Source: Synergistaceae bacterium UBA1358 (lineage in GTDB: Bacteria; Synergistota; Synergistia; Synergistales; Synergistaceae). Taken from it: DNA of 42,394 nucleotides. The DNA lies in the NCBI GenBank assembly GCA_002306075.1, contig DBRW01000075.1, positions 54,113-96,506 of the forward strand, read 5' to 3'. Shown here in pieces: positions 17,262 to 26,012 of the stretch. The translations under genes were made by a program, and so were the position numbers. The first letter of the stretch is position 1. Each line of letters opens with the position of its first letter. The notes under the pieces were generated by a model that saw only the letters and a list, made by a program, of their open reading frames with translations, had not been told where the DNA came from and searched no databases.

Positions 17262-18893
17262 TTGAAGCTGAAAATCCACGGAGCAGCCGGAGAGGTCACA
17301 GGGTCAAATTACATGATAGAGACAGGGAAATACAAAGTTCTGGTGGACTGTGGCTTCCACCAGGGCCAGGACGAGGAAAAGCATGAGGGAGAAGCCTTTC
17401 CTTTCGACCCCACTTCGATAGATGCGCTTCTGCTGACCCACGCCCACATCGACCACAGCGGAAGGATACCACTGCTAGTAAAAGAGGGATTCAAAGGAAA
17501 GATCTTCTGCACATTTGCCACTTCCGAGCTCGTCGAGATACTCTGGAGGGATTCAGCGAGGCTGATGGGTGAAGAAGCCGAATGGAGGACGAGAAAGAAC
17601 AGCAGGAAGGGACTTCCTCCGGTCAAACCCCTTTACACGGAAAATGAGGTGGAGGACTCGCTGGGACTGCTCTCCCCCATCCCTTACGACGAAGTCATTG
17701 AGATCACTGAGGGCCTCAAAGTACGCTTCCGCGAGGCCGGCCACATACTCGGGAGTTCCATAATCGAGACATGGGTGTCCGAAAACAACGGAGACAAAGC
17801 TGTCAAGATCGTATTTTCAGGGGACCTGGGACCGCACGACGGCGTCATTGAGAAACCCCCGACCCTGATCGAAGAGGCAGATTTCGTGCTGATTGAATCT
17901 ACTTACGGCGACAGGCTCCATAAATCACTCAATGACACAAGGACAGAATTTGAAGATGCACTGAAAGAAGCTCTCAAAACAAGTTCGAAAGTCCTCGTGC
18001 CGACATTTGTCGTGGACAGGGCGCAGAGAGTCCTCTACGAACTCGACCGTTTTCAGAAAAAATATCCTGATCTCAGCATGCCAAAGATCTACCTTGATTC
18101 CCCTATGGGGGTAAAAGTGACCGAGATATACTGCAAGTACATTCCGCATCTCTCAAGGGAACTTAAAGAGATGTTCCTGAAGGGTGACGATCCCTTTGAA
18201 CCTGAAAATTTCCAGTTCATAAGGAGCGCCGACGAATCAAGGGCGATAAACGAGGAGAAAAGCGGGATAATACTTGCGGGAAGCGGGATGTGTTCGGGAG
18301 GCAGGATCATGCACCATCTTAAACACAACCTCTACAAGCCGGATACGCATGTTTTCTTCGTCGGATATCAGGCCTATGGGACACTTGGGCGCAGGCTTGT
18401 AGACGGTGCCAAGGAGATAAGGATCGCCGGGGAGGACGTTTCGGTAAAAGCCAGATTCCACACACTGAACGGTTTTTCCGCCCACGCAGACAGGAACGAT
18501 CTCCTCAATTGGGCCTCGAACTTCCCCAAAAAAACCAGGTTCGTGGTGGTCCACGGAGAACCCAAGTCTGCAAAGTCACTTGCAATGGGGCTCAATGACA
18601 AGGGATACGCAGCAATGGTGCCGGCTCTCAACGACACCATAGACCTGCTTGCCCCCGCAGAGGAAAAGCCGGTCAGGATGCCCGTCATCTCACAGCAGAT
18701 AATCGACAGGCTGGAACTCAGTCCGCAGGACATCTCGCAGCTGCTTGCCTCGATAACCAACAAGGCAGACGAAATGCAGAGGCTTGCCATAGAGAGCAAA
18801 GACTACGCAAAGATAATGCCGCTTCTCGTCTCTGCGAAAACATTGCTGGAAACAGCGGCGGCACTGGGAGAGGAAGACAGAAAAACAGCGTGA
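17262..18893 (+). CDS. Metallo-beta-lactamase/beta-CASP ribonuclease
   Basis: A 543-residue MBL-fold RNA-processing enzyme of the CPSF73/YSH1-like group. Zinc ligands are His60-x-His-x-Asp-His65, the His of EAGHILGS, and the Asp of FSGDLG; ESTYGDR marks the start of the beta-CASP region, with LVPTFVVDRAQ, GSGMCSGGRIMHHL, and the later NGFSAHAD and VVHGEPKSA blocks. A helical C-terminal tail of about 70 residues follows. I prefer the TTG at 17262, with AAGGGG about 8 bases upstream, which begins MKLKIHGAAGEVTGSN as in homologues; a GTG at 17238 would add 8 residues but has no spaced ribosome site. It likely acts in RNA turnover. Confidence 0.9.
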   Translation: MKLKIHGAAGEVTGSNYMIETGKYKVLVDCGFHQGQDEEKHEGEAFPFDPTSIDALLLTHAHIDHSGRIPLLVKEGFKGKIFCTFATSELVEILWRDSARLMGEEAEWRTRKNSRKGLPPVKPLYTENEVEDSLGLLSPIPYDEVIEITEGLKVRFREAGHILGSSIIETWVSENNGDKAVKIVFSGDLGPHDGVIEKPPTLIEEADFVLIESTYGDRLHKSLNDTRTEFEDALKEALKTSSKVLVPTFVVDRAQRVLYELDRFQKKYPDLSMPKIYLDSPMGVKVTEIYCKYIPHLSRELKEMFLKGDDPFEPENFQFIRSADESRAINEEKSGIILAGSGMCSGGRIMHHLKHNLYKPDTHVFFVGYQAYGTLGRRLVDGAKEIRIAGEDVSVKARFHTLNGFSAHADRNDLLNWASNFPKKTRFVVVHGEPKSAKSLAMGLNDKGYAAMVPALNDTIDLLAPAEEKPVRMPVISQQIIDRLELSPQDISQLLASITNKADEMQRLAIESKDYAKIMPLLVSAKTLLETAAALGEEDRKTA

Positions 18894-18991
18894 TATTTTC
18901 ACCTTTTGCGGCAATAGGGATTATAATACCCTGGTTGCAGTAAGCATACCACAGGCAGCATAGGATCATCACATAAGAGGAGAGAGACCTG

Positions 18992-20536
18992 ATGTCGAAG
19001 AAGGTCAAATTGTTCATACTGATCACAAGTACGGTGGCAGCCGTACTATTTGGCCTGTTTGCATATATCTCCGCAAAAGGTCCTGCAGTCCTTGCATCAA
19101 GACTGCCGGCCCCTTCGGGTTCGGATCCTTATGTGCTCTTTGAGGCGAAAGAAGAATATTATCCGGTCTCTCTTTCCGCACTTCTTACTGAGGGCCAGTA
19201 TGCATTCTTCAGTGAAGGATCTTCAGGAAGCGATATCCTCTCTCTTGCGAAAAACGCAAAAGAGTGCGCTGTCCTTATAGAGAACAGCAGGGACGACATC
19301 ATTGACGTCTTTGCCGCAGTAAGGCTTGACAGGGAGGCTGCGGCTTCGCTCTCAAAGGGTGAACTGCCTCCTTCATGGGAAAAGATACTGGGTCCGGTCG
19401 GGGCAGTGATCAAAACGGGAGACAAAAATTCGTGGGAGATCAGGACAAGGGACAGCTCTCTCTTTTACGGGACCGAAAAGGACATCGTACTGATCGCCAA
19501 TGACAGAGAACCATTCTCCGGACTGATCAAGATAAGATCAGGCTCTGCAAAGGGCATTTCGAAAAAAATATGGAAGAAGGAAAGATCCTGGCCGGCTCAT
19601 ATGATCCTCTCTGACGGCGGGCTACTTTTTGCAGGAGAAGAACGAAAAGGACCTCTCACGCTGCATGTTTCATGGAGGTCGCAGAAGGCTGACAAAGAGT
19701 CAGGCAAAGCAGGCGAAGCTGTCTGGAGGATAGAAGGGCTCGACAAAAGGATCTCTCCGATCTTTCTCAAGTCACTAAGGCCCAAGACGTGGGATACGGC
19801 AAACTCCATCATACCGGATCCGCTCCTTGTCTCAGCGGGCATCAACCTCCCGGATCTGAAAGGATCGCCCAAGGATTGGCCTTTCCCGCTCGGGACGATC
19901 GGCGAACTTGGCGCATCAATGGGGCTGGAGGACGAACAAATACAGAAGATACTGTCAGGAGAGACTATTTTCTCGGTCGGCGGATACAACAAGATCCTCT
20001 GGTTTTCCCTGCCCGGCATCATGGTGCAGTTTACGGGCGACAAAACCCTGTTGGCAGAGCTGATAGATGCTTTTTGGAACAAGCTGCTGTTTGGCGCAGA
20101 ACCCAAGCCGCTTACCGGTTTCGATCTGGGCGGCAGCACGAGCCTGCCTTTTTCTGTTGTGGGAGCAGCCAAAGACAACACAGCTGTCCTCGGCCTTCTC
20201 TCGCCTGAATCTCTAAAAGAAAAAGGAAGTCTCGGCACTTTCCTGAAAGATAACGAAAAAGCAGTCGCATGGCTGGTCGCAGACCTGCCCAAGGTAGGCG
20301 CGGCCCTCGGCGACATGACTAAAATGAATGCCTTCATGAACGAGCCTGACATAAACGATGACGGGTACTACGGCAGCGATACGGAGGATATATTCCAGCC
20401 TGACTCATCTTTCTCTCCGTTCGATCAGGGGATCTCGAACTCTTTTGGAAATGTCCTGAAGAGGATGGGAAGGGCCCTGATCGTATGGGAGACAGCGGAA
20501 TCGGGAAGGATCAGCTGGTACATCGGCCATAAATAG
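18992..20536 (+). CDS. Unknown membrane-anchored protein
   Basis: A 514-residue protein I do not recognise. One N-terminal hydrophobic segment (about residues 8-28, LFILITSTVAAVLFGLFAYI) would anchor it with the bulk outside the cytoplasm. The rest is soluble, with alternating beta-like stretches and serine/lysine-rich linkers and no enzyme motif that I can name. A short Asp-rich stretch, DINDDGYYGSDTED, near residue 450 resembles a calcium loop but does not fit the EF-hand spacing exactly. The ATG is preceded by AGGAGAGAGA. It stands between the beta-CASP nuclease and tyrS, about 100 bp from each. Possibly a periplasmic or surface protein of lineage-specific role. Confidence 0.75.
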   Translation: MSKKVKLFILITSTVAAVLFGLFAYISAKGPAVLASRLPAPSGSDPYVLFEAKEEYYPVSLSALLTEGQYAFFSEGSSGSDILSLAKNAKECAVLIENSRDDIIDVFAAVRLDREAAASLSKGELPPSWEKILGPVGAVIKTGDKNSWEIRTRDSSLFYGTEKDIVLIANDREPFSGLIKIRSGSAKGISKKIWKKERSWPAHMILSDGGLLFAGEERKGPLTLHVSWRSQKADKESGKAGEAVWRIEGLDKRISPIFLKSLRPKTWDTANSIIPDPLLVSAGINLPDLKGSPKDWPFPLGTIGELGASMGLEDEQIQKILSGETIFSVGGYNKILWFSLPGIMVQFTGDKTLLAELIDAFWNKLLFGAEPKPLTGFDLGGSTSLPFSVVGAAKDNTAVLGLLSPESLKEKGSLGTFLKDNEKAVAWLVADLPKVGAALGDMTKMNAFMNEPDINDDGYYGSDTEDIFQPDSSFSPFDQGISNSFGNVLKRMGRALIVWETAESGRISWYIGHK

Positions 20537-20641
20537 CACTTATGCCCTGACCGGCCGGAGGTATCTGGCAAAGTCGGACGATGTCTGTACGTAAAAAACA
20601 CGCGATAAACTCACTGTAATAAAAACCGGAGGGATAAATCA

Positions 20642-21922
20642 ATGTACTGCAATGCGCTGAAAGTTTTGAAGGAACGTGGATTCGTCGAGTGGAGCAGCCA
20701 CAACGAAGAGCTTGAAGAACACTTTATGAAAAACATGGTGACAGGGTACATCGGCTTTGACCCAAGCGCCGACAGTCTCCACGTTGGAAACCTCGTTGCG
20801 ATAATGGGACTTGCCTGGCTCCAGCGCCTCGGACACCGTCCGATAGCACTCGCAGGCGGAGGCACAGGGCGGATCGGTGACCCTTCCGGCAAAAGCGCAG
20901 AAAGAAACCTTCTCTCCGAAGAAGAGATAAGCTACAACGTAAGCCGGATCGCAAAACAGCTCGAGCACTTCCTTGATTTCAACTGCGGCGAGAACAGCGC
21001 GATCCTCGTAAACAACAACGAGTGGCTGAAAAAGCTCAATTACATAGAGTTCCTCAGGGACATAGGAAAGTACTTCTCCGTAAGCTTCCTTGTAAACAGA
21101 GATTACGTCAGAAGCCGGGTGCTCGATCCCGACAAATCGATAACTTACACCGAACTCTCATACATCCTTCTGCAGGCATACGACTTCAACCACATGTACA
21201 ACGAATTGAACTGTACCCTCCAGATGGGAGGGAACGACCAGCAGGTGAACATCATCGCCGGCATGGACCTCGCGCGCAAAAAATCAGGGGGCCAGTGTTA
21301 CGGCATTACGTTCCCGCTGCTGCTCAACGCACAGGGACAGAAGTTCGGAAAATCCGAGAGCGGCGCTGTCTACCTCTCTCCGCATCGCACAAGCATATAC
21401 AAGTTCTATCAGTTCTGGATAAATGTCGACGACAGCGACCTTGAAAAGCTGTATAAGCTCTTCACATTTATGGAACTTGACGAGATAAGCGCCATCATTG
21501 AAGAACACAATAAAACTCCGCATCTGCGGATGGCTCAGAAAAAACTCGCATGGGACCTTACCTGCAGGGTACACGGAGAAGATGCCGCGAAAAGGGTAAG
21601 GGACGCAAGCGCCGTACTTTTCGGGGAAACGGACATAAGGGAAGCAAGTGCCGAACTCCTAGACACTCTCTCCGCAGAGATACCTTTTGCAAAGGCCGGT
21701 TCGGAGATCGGAGGCCCGATTACAGATCTTCTCGTGCTTTCGGGCGGATGCGCATCAAAGGGCGAGGCAAAACGCAAGATAAAAGAGGGCGGAGTCTACC
21801 TCAACGGAAGCAAAGTCACGGAAGAGACAAGGCAGCTTTCCTCAGAAGACCTCCTTGACGGCGGATATGTCCAGCTGCGGGTAGGCAAGAAAGATTTCAG
21901 GCTGGTCAAATTCGGAGACTGA
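20642..21922 (+). CDS. tyrS: Tyrosyl-tRNA synthetase
   Basis: A 426-residue bacterial class I synthetase charging tRNA-Tyr. The HIGH motif is HVGN (47-50), after GFDPSADSL; the tyrosine pocket includes YTELSYILLQAYDF; the KMSKS motif is KFGKS (234-238). A C-terminal S4 RNA-binding domain begins near residue 355 (GGCASKGEAKRKIKEGGVYLN). Length is normal. GGAGGG precedes the ATG. I looked for a T-box in the 105 bp upstream and saw none. A good intrinsic terminator follows at 21957-22016. Confidence 0.97.
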   Translation: MYCNALKVLKERGFVEWSSHNEELEEHFMKNMVTGYIGFDPSADSLHVGNLVAIMGLAWLQRLGHRPIALAGGGTGRIGDPSGKSAERNLLSEEEISYNVSRIAKQLEHFLDFNCGENSAILVNNNEWLKKLNYIEFLRDIGKYFSVSFLVNRDYVRSRVLDPDKSITYTELSYILLQAYDFNHMYNELNCTLQMGGNDQQVNIIAGMDLARKKSGGQCYGITFPLLLNAQGQKFGKSESGAVYLSPHRTSIYKFYQFWINVDDSDLEKLYKLFTFMELDEISAIIEEHNKTPHLRMAQKKLAWDLTCRVHGEDAAKRVRDASAVLFGETDIREASAELLDTLSAEIPFAKAGSEIGGPITDLLVLSGGCASKGEAKRKIKEGGVYLNGSKVTEETRQLSSEDLLDGGYVQLRVGKKDFRLVKFGD

Positions 21923-21956
21923 AGTTTCACCTTTGAAAACATTTAAGGAGCATGCC

Positions 21957-22016
21957 GCGTGAAGGATCGCCGCTGTCTGAAAAAACAGAAGATCCTTCGC
22001 GCATTTTTAAGTTTTT
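21957..22016 (+). terminator. Intrinsic terminator of tyrS
   Basis: Arms 21957-21968 and 21991-22002 pair over 12 bp with one G-U, enclosing a small inner CTGT/ACAG stem, and are followed by TTTTT twice (22004-22008 and 22012-22016). It lies 34 bp after the tyrS stop. Confidence 0.85.
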
Positions 22017-22125
22017 GGCAGGTCCTCTTTGAGCGGAAATCCGGCATATCATGTCTTGCGATGTGCGGCTGTCGTTGTATTTTGCCGGCGTCTAAAGTCA
22101 GATGTGGATCATCAGGAGCTTTGGT

Positions 22126-22986
22126 ATGGATCGAAAAATAAGATATTTTATCCGTTTCGCAAAAATGATAAAACCGGGATGGAGAGCCACGGTTCTTTTT
22201 TATTTCCTTTTCATCCCTGTCAGGCTCATCGCGCCAAGGAAAAAGGTCGCACAAAAAAACATCGAACTCGTTTTCCCGGAAAAAACTGACGCCGAAAAAA
22301 GGAAGATGCTTGACGGATCTTACAGGAGCATGATATGGACAGGCATAGAAATGCTCTCGTGGCAGAGAGACCCCTCCCTTGTCGACAAATGGATCGTCGA
22401 GATCGAGGGAAGGGAACACATGGACCGGGCTTTTGCAGGAAACAGAGGAGTGATCGTCGTCTCAGCCCACTGTGGGAACTGGGAGCATGCCGCGGCCTGG
22501 CTGGGCAGGAACTGCAGGGGAGTTGGCGTGGTCCGCCACTCGGACGATCCATTCCAGCGGGAGCTTATTGATACGCTGAGACGAAACGGCGGTCTTCGTA
22601 CACTGGGGAAAGATGAGCCTATGACAAGGGCCATCGGCATACTCAGAAGAAATGAACTGATAGGTCTTGCGGCAGACCAGCACGGCGGAGGAGATGGGGT
22701 CATGGTCCCCTTCTTCGGACACGAGACCAGCACTTTTCAGGGAGCCGCGGTGTTTGCCTGGCTAACGGGGGCTCCCATTCTGCCGTACCAGTGCATCAGG
22801 ATAGAGCCGTTCCGTTTCAAACTTGTGATAGGCCCCCCGATCGAATGGAAAAAGACAAAGGACCGGGAGGCAACGATCAGGTCACTTACAGCCAAAGTAA
22901 ATCTGGAGCTGGAAAAAATAATCCGCAGGGCGCCTGAACAGTACCTATGGCAGCACAAGCGGTTCAAGGAGCTTTTTTCAGGCTAG
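22126..22986 (+). CDS. LpxL/HtrB-type lysophospholipid acyltransferase
   Basis: A 286-residue inner-membrane acyltransferase of the lipid A biosynthesis lauroyl/myristoyl transferase family, which adds a secondary acyl chain to Kdo-lipid A. The catalytic H-x4-E is in SAHCGNWE; later blocks LAADQHGGGDGVMVPFFG and TFQGAAVFAWLTGAPILP are typical. The ATG at 22126 has AGGAG about 7 bases upstream; an in-frame ATG at 22102 has none. Its stop TAG shares the tetranucleotide CTAG with the stop of the convergent tautomerase gene. Which acyl chain it uses cannot be told. It supports an outer membrane with lipid A-like lipids. Confidence 0.88.
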   Translation: MDRKIRYFIRFAKMIKPGWRATVLFYFLFIPVRLIAPRKKVAQKNIELVFPEKTDAEKRKMLDGSYRSMIWTGIEMLSWQRDPSLVDKWIVEIEGREHMDRAFAGNRGVIVVSAHCGNWEHAAAWLGRNCRGVGVVRHSDDPFQRELIDTLRRNGGLRTLGKDEPMTRAIGILRRNELIGLAADQHGGGDGVMVPFFGHETSTFQGAAVFAWLTGAPILPYQCIRIEPFRFKLVIGPPIEWKKTKDREATIRSLTAKVNLELEKIIRRAPEQYLWQHKRFKELFSG

Positions 22987-23195
22987 CTCTTTTTCTTTAC
23001 CTGGGCATCCGGGTTGTCGCATACAAGGGTGCCTGCGACCGCAAAATTGTCATTGGCCATTTCGTTGATGATTATGCGGACAGACGTTTTAGGGACTTCC
23101 ATGGTCTCACAAAGAGCTTCGGTGACTTTCGTCACCATGGCGCGCTTCTGTTCCAGAGTGCGGCCCTCTTTGATGTTCACTACTACGATGGGCAT
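22983..23195 (-). CDS. 4-oxalocrotonate tautomerase family protein
   Basis: A 70-residue protein whose mature N-terminus is proline (MPIVVVNIKEGRTLEQKR), the catalytic residue of this family after Met removal. The start at 23195 has AGGAG upstream; a longer form from 23213 would bury the proline and is unlikely. VRIIINEM in the middle matches the family. Length is typical of the hexamer-forming members. Natural substrate is unknown; members tautomerise 2-hydroxymuconate-like or phenylenolpyruvate-like compounds. It is a single gene converging end to end on the acyltransferase. Confidence 0.92.
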   Translation of the reverse strand: MPIVVVNIKEGRTLEQKRAMVTKVTEALCETMEVPKTSVRIIINEMANDNFAVAGTLVCDNPDAQVKKKS

Positions 23196-23275
23196 GTTTT
23201 TCATCTCCTGCATGATATAGTCAAGATCCAGCGCTTGCAGGTTTTATTTTAACCTCCGCCAAGAGAGGTGTCCAC

Positions 23276-24052
23276 ATGGAAGGCATAGGCATATTCATTG
23301 GTTTCGCCGCAGGAGCGGTCATCGGTTCTTTCATAAATGCAGCGGCCATGCGTACTGTCGCAGAGAAAAAATGGTGGGGCAGCGAACGCTCGGTCTGTGA
23401 CAACTGCGGAAGAACGCTCAATGCCTTCGACCTTATCCCGATAGTTTCCTACCTGGTGCTTGCCGGACGCTGCCGTACCTGCAAGAAACCGATACCTTCC
23501 CGCCACTTCATATCAGAGCTTGCCGGCGGGTCGATAGGAGCGCTTTCGGTCTGGTACTGGGGCATCGGAATGCCCTTGCTCTTCTCTTTTATCGCGCTCT
23601 TCTTCATGCTCTTCCACTCTCTCACAGACATCGAAAGCGGCTACATCTACGATCAGTGGGCCCTGGCAATGGCCGCCGTCTCGATGCTTGCAAGGATCCC
23701 GGGAGGACTGGGCTCCATGATAGACGGAGCGACGGGGGCAGCTCTTGGATTTGTATTTATTTACTCGATCATTTTGCTCAGCCGCGGCGGGATGGGCATG
23801 GGAGACGCGATGATGATGCTTGGCGTCGGTGCCCTTCTGGGATGGAAGCTTACGATCCTCAGCCTCTATCTTGGATTTATGTCGGGCGGGATCATAGTGA
23901 TCCCGCTGCTGGCCGCGAAAAAACTCAGCAGGAAGGATGCGGTGCCGCTTGGCCCGTATCTGGCAGCAGGATGCATCCTGGCAATTTTCACAGGACGGCT
24001 TATCTTCGAATATCTGGGTTTCAGCCTCGGCTGGCCCTGGTCCAATATATGA
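23276..24052 (+). CDS. Prepilin peptidase (type IV leader peptidase, A24)
   Basis: A 258-residue inner-membrane aspartyl protease that cleaves and methylates type IV prepilin-like proteins. The cytoplasmic zinc-binding cysteines are CDNC (41-44) and CRTC (66-69), present in the bifunctional protease/methylase type. Catalytic aspartates are Asp118 in SLTDIESGYIYD and Asp177 in GMGMGD. About seven to eight hydrophobic segments are present. GAGAGG lies 8 bases before the ATG. No pilin or pilus assembly gene is adjacent, so its substrates are encoded elsewhere. Confidence 0.95.
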   Translation: MEGIGIFIGFAAGAVIGSFINAAAMRTVAEKKWWGSERSVCDNCGRTLNAFDLIPIVSYLVLAGRCRTCKKPIPSRHFISELAGGSIGALSVWYWGIGMPLLFSFIALFFMLFHSLTDIESGYIYDQWALAMAAVSMLARIPGGLGSMIDGATGAALGFVFIYSIILLSRGGMGMGDAMMMLGVGALLGWKLTILSLYLGFMSGGIIVIPLLAAKKLSRKDAVPLGPYLAAGCILAIFTGRLIFEYLGFSLGWPWSNI

Positions 24053-24068
24053 CAGGGGAGTAGATGAC

Positions 24069-25256
24069 ATGGATCGTTCAGCTTGTGATACAAATTTAAT
24101 GAAACCGTTCAAATTCAGAATGCCGCGGGAAGTGATATTTGAGTCAGGTTCTTCAGGCCAGGCACCTGAGAAGGCTTTGCTGCTCGGCTCAAAAAGACCG
24201 CTCTTCATAACCGGCAGACAGATGGCAAAGAGCGACCGTCTGGCCTCCCTTATGGATGGGTGCTCAAAACTTGGGATGACGCCGGGACACTGGGACAGGG
24301 TCGAGCCGGAACCGCCCGTGGAACTTCTTGAAGAGGCCGTCTCTTACATCAGGGAAGGCTCTTTCGACTCTCTTATCGCCTTTGGCGGAGGGAGTTCCAT
24401 GGACTTTGTAAAAATGGCCGCCGTCATGGCAGAAAATCCCGATATCAAAGTCTCCGATATGGTAGGGAGCGAGAAGATCCCACGAAAAGGCCTCCCGACA
24501 ATAATGATACCGACGACATCGGGGAGCGGATCGGAAGTGTCCGCAGTTGCCGTTTTTTCATTCACAGAGGAAAAGATGAAAAAAGGAATATCCAGCAGAT
24601 TCCTTGTCGCTGACATTGCCATAGTCGACCCCGAACTTACCCTGGACCTGCCCCCGTACATCACTGCGACATCGGGGATGGATGCCCTCGTTCACGGAGT
24701 GGAGGCCTTCCTCTCCCTCGGAACGAACCGTTTCACACAGGACCTGGCGCTGACTGCGATAAAAAACATTTATCCAAATCTCGCCGAGTGCGTGCTCAAC
24801 GGCCGGAACCTGTGTGCAAGGGAGGCCCAGTCCTACGGAAGCATGATAGCGGGGATGGCCTTTTCGATGTCAGGAACGGCCGGAGTACACGCGATGGCAT
24901 ACCCCCTGGGCGGACAGTACCATGTGCCGCACGGCGAAGCGAATACAGCGCTCCTGAGATGGGTCATGGAGTACAATCTGGAGGGCTGCGAGGAAAAATT
25001 CATCCCGATAGCGCAGTCGATGGGGCTGTGGTCTGAGGGGATGACAGCCTGCGACGCGGCTAACGCGGCGCTTAAAGGGATAGTCGAACTTGGAGAGAGG
25101 ATCGGGGTGAAGACCAGGCTCAGGGAGTTCGGGATACCCAAGGAGGCTGCATCCGAGATGGCCGAAGCGGCCCTCAAAGAGGTCAGGCTGATGTCAAACA
25201 ACCCCCGGCCGCTCGATTTCGAGTCTGTTAAAGCTATATATGAAAAGGCCTGGTAG
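24069..25256 (+). CDS. Iron-containing alcohol dehydrogenase
   Basis: A 395-residue group III (Fe-dependent) alcohol dehydrogenase. The nucleotide-binding loop is FGGGSSMDFVK, followed by PTTSGSGSEVS; metal ligands lie in SGMDALVHGVEAF and QYHVPHGEAN. The likely substrate is a fermentation aldehyde or alcohol with NAD(P)H, but it cannot be specified. The ATG at 24069 has GGGGAG 8 bases upstream, 16 bp after the prepilin peptidase stop, so it is probably co-transcribed despite unrelated function. An in-frame extension to 23937 overlaps the peptidase and is unlikely. Confidence 0.93.
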   Translation: MDRSACDTNLMKPFKFRMPREVIFESGSSGQAPEKALLLGSKRPLFITGRQMAKSDRLASLMDGCSKLGMTPGHWDRVEPEPPVELLEEAVSYIREGSFDSLIAFGGGSSMDFVKMAAVMAENPDIKVSDMVGSEKIPRKGLPTIMIPTTSGSGSEVSAVAVFSFTEEKMKKGISSRFLVADIAIVDPELTLDLPPYITATSGMDALVHGVEAFLSLGTNRFTQDLALTAIKNIYPNLAECVLNGRNLCAREAQSYGSMIAGMAFSMSGTAGVHAMAYPLGGQYHVPHGEANTALLRWVMEYNLEGCEEKFIPIAQSMGLWSEGMTACDAANAALKGIVELGERIGVKTRLREFGIPKEAASEMAEAALKEVRLMSNNPRPLDFESVKAIYEKAW

Positions 25257-25327
25257 CACCGCTTAAGATCAAATGTAAATTTACGATATCATGTCAAAGG
25301 GCATCGGACCCTGAAAGGAGGCTATAT

Positions 25328-25957
25328 ATGAAAAACATATTTCTGTCAGCGATGTTTTTTCTGTTGTTTGGGATCTCTGCCGGGATAGCAGAGGCGGTCA
25401 CTTCGGACATCATGCTCACCTCTCCGGAAAAGGACGGAGGGATAAGCCTTTTCAAGGCGATCGAGGAGAGATCTTCCGCCACACAGAAGGCATTCAAAGA
25501 AAAGGAACCCTCGCTCAAAGAACTTTCTACCCTGCTTTGGGCCGCGACCGGGAGGAACAGGGATGGCAAGGGCTGGACCGTGCCCTTCGCAATGAGTTCG
25601 GATCCGTACGTAAGCCTCTATGTGCTTCTTAAAAGCGGATCTTATCTATATGATCCTGAAAAGAATATGCTCAAGATGCTGTCAGACAAAAACTCCCTAT
25701 CGCGGGCCGCAAGACAGGAGTACGCAGGTTCTGCGCCGTGTATTTTTGTCTTCGCTACAAAAGGAAGCGGACCGCGTGTAGAGAACTGGGCAGAGGTGGC
25801 CGTTGGCGCCATGTCACAGAACGTCTATCTGGCTGCCGAGGCCCTGGGAATGAAGACAAGGTTCGTCCAGTCCTTCAACAGAGAGACGCTGATAAACATC
25901 CTGAACATAGGCCCGTTGTCCAGGGTGATCGCAATAATGCCGGTAGGATTCCAATAA
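25328..25957 (+). CDS. Exported SagB-type nitroreductase-like protein
   Basis: A 209-residue protein of the nitroreductase fold, SagB-like subgroup: LWAATGRNRDGKGWTVPFA near residue 77 and the C-terminal VAVGAMSQNVYLAAEALGMKTRFV and IGPLSRVIAIMPVGF blocks are typical. What is unusual is a clear N-terminal signal peptide, about residues 1-24 (IFLSAMFFLLFGISAGIAEA), implying export, whereas most relatives are cytoplasmic flavoproteins. AAAGGAGG lies 8 bases before the ATG. A strong terminator follows. Redox partner and substrate are unknown. Confidence 0.82.
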   Translation: MKNIFLSAMFFLLFGISAGIAEAVTSDIMLTSPEKDGGISLFKAIEERSSATQKAFKEKEPSLKELSTLLWAATGRNRDGKGWTVPFAMSSDPYVSLYVLLKSGSYLYDPEKNMLKMLSDKNSLSRAARQEYAGSAPCIFVFATKGSGPRVENWAEVAVGAMSQNVYLAAEALGMKTRFVQSFNRETLINILNIGPLSRVIAIMPVGFQ

Positions 25958-25980
25958 CGGGACATCGACATTAATGACCG

Positions 25981-26012
25981 GGACCGGATGGACTGCCATC
26001 CGGTCCTTTTTT
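25981..26012 (+). terminator. Intrinsic terminator of the nitroreductase-like gene
   Basis: GGACCGGATGG (25981-25991) pairs perfectly with CCATCCGGTCC (25996-26006) around ACTG and is followed by TTTTTT. It overlaps the final bases of the convergent ybaK gene. Confidence 0.93.

Noticed and set aside
21959..22141. 60-codon ORF with GTG start after tyrS
   Set aside because: Its first codons form the arm of the tyrS terminator and its product looks random.
23937..24068. N-terminal extension of the iron alcohol dehydrogenase
   Set aside because: It overlaps the prepilin peptidase in another frame and the ATG at 24069 has a good ribosome site.
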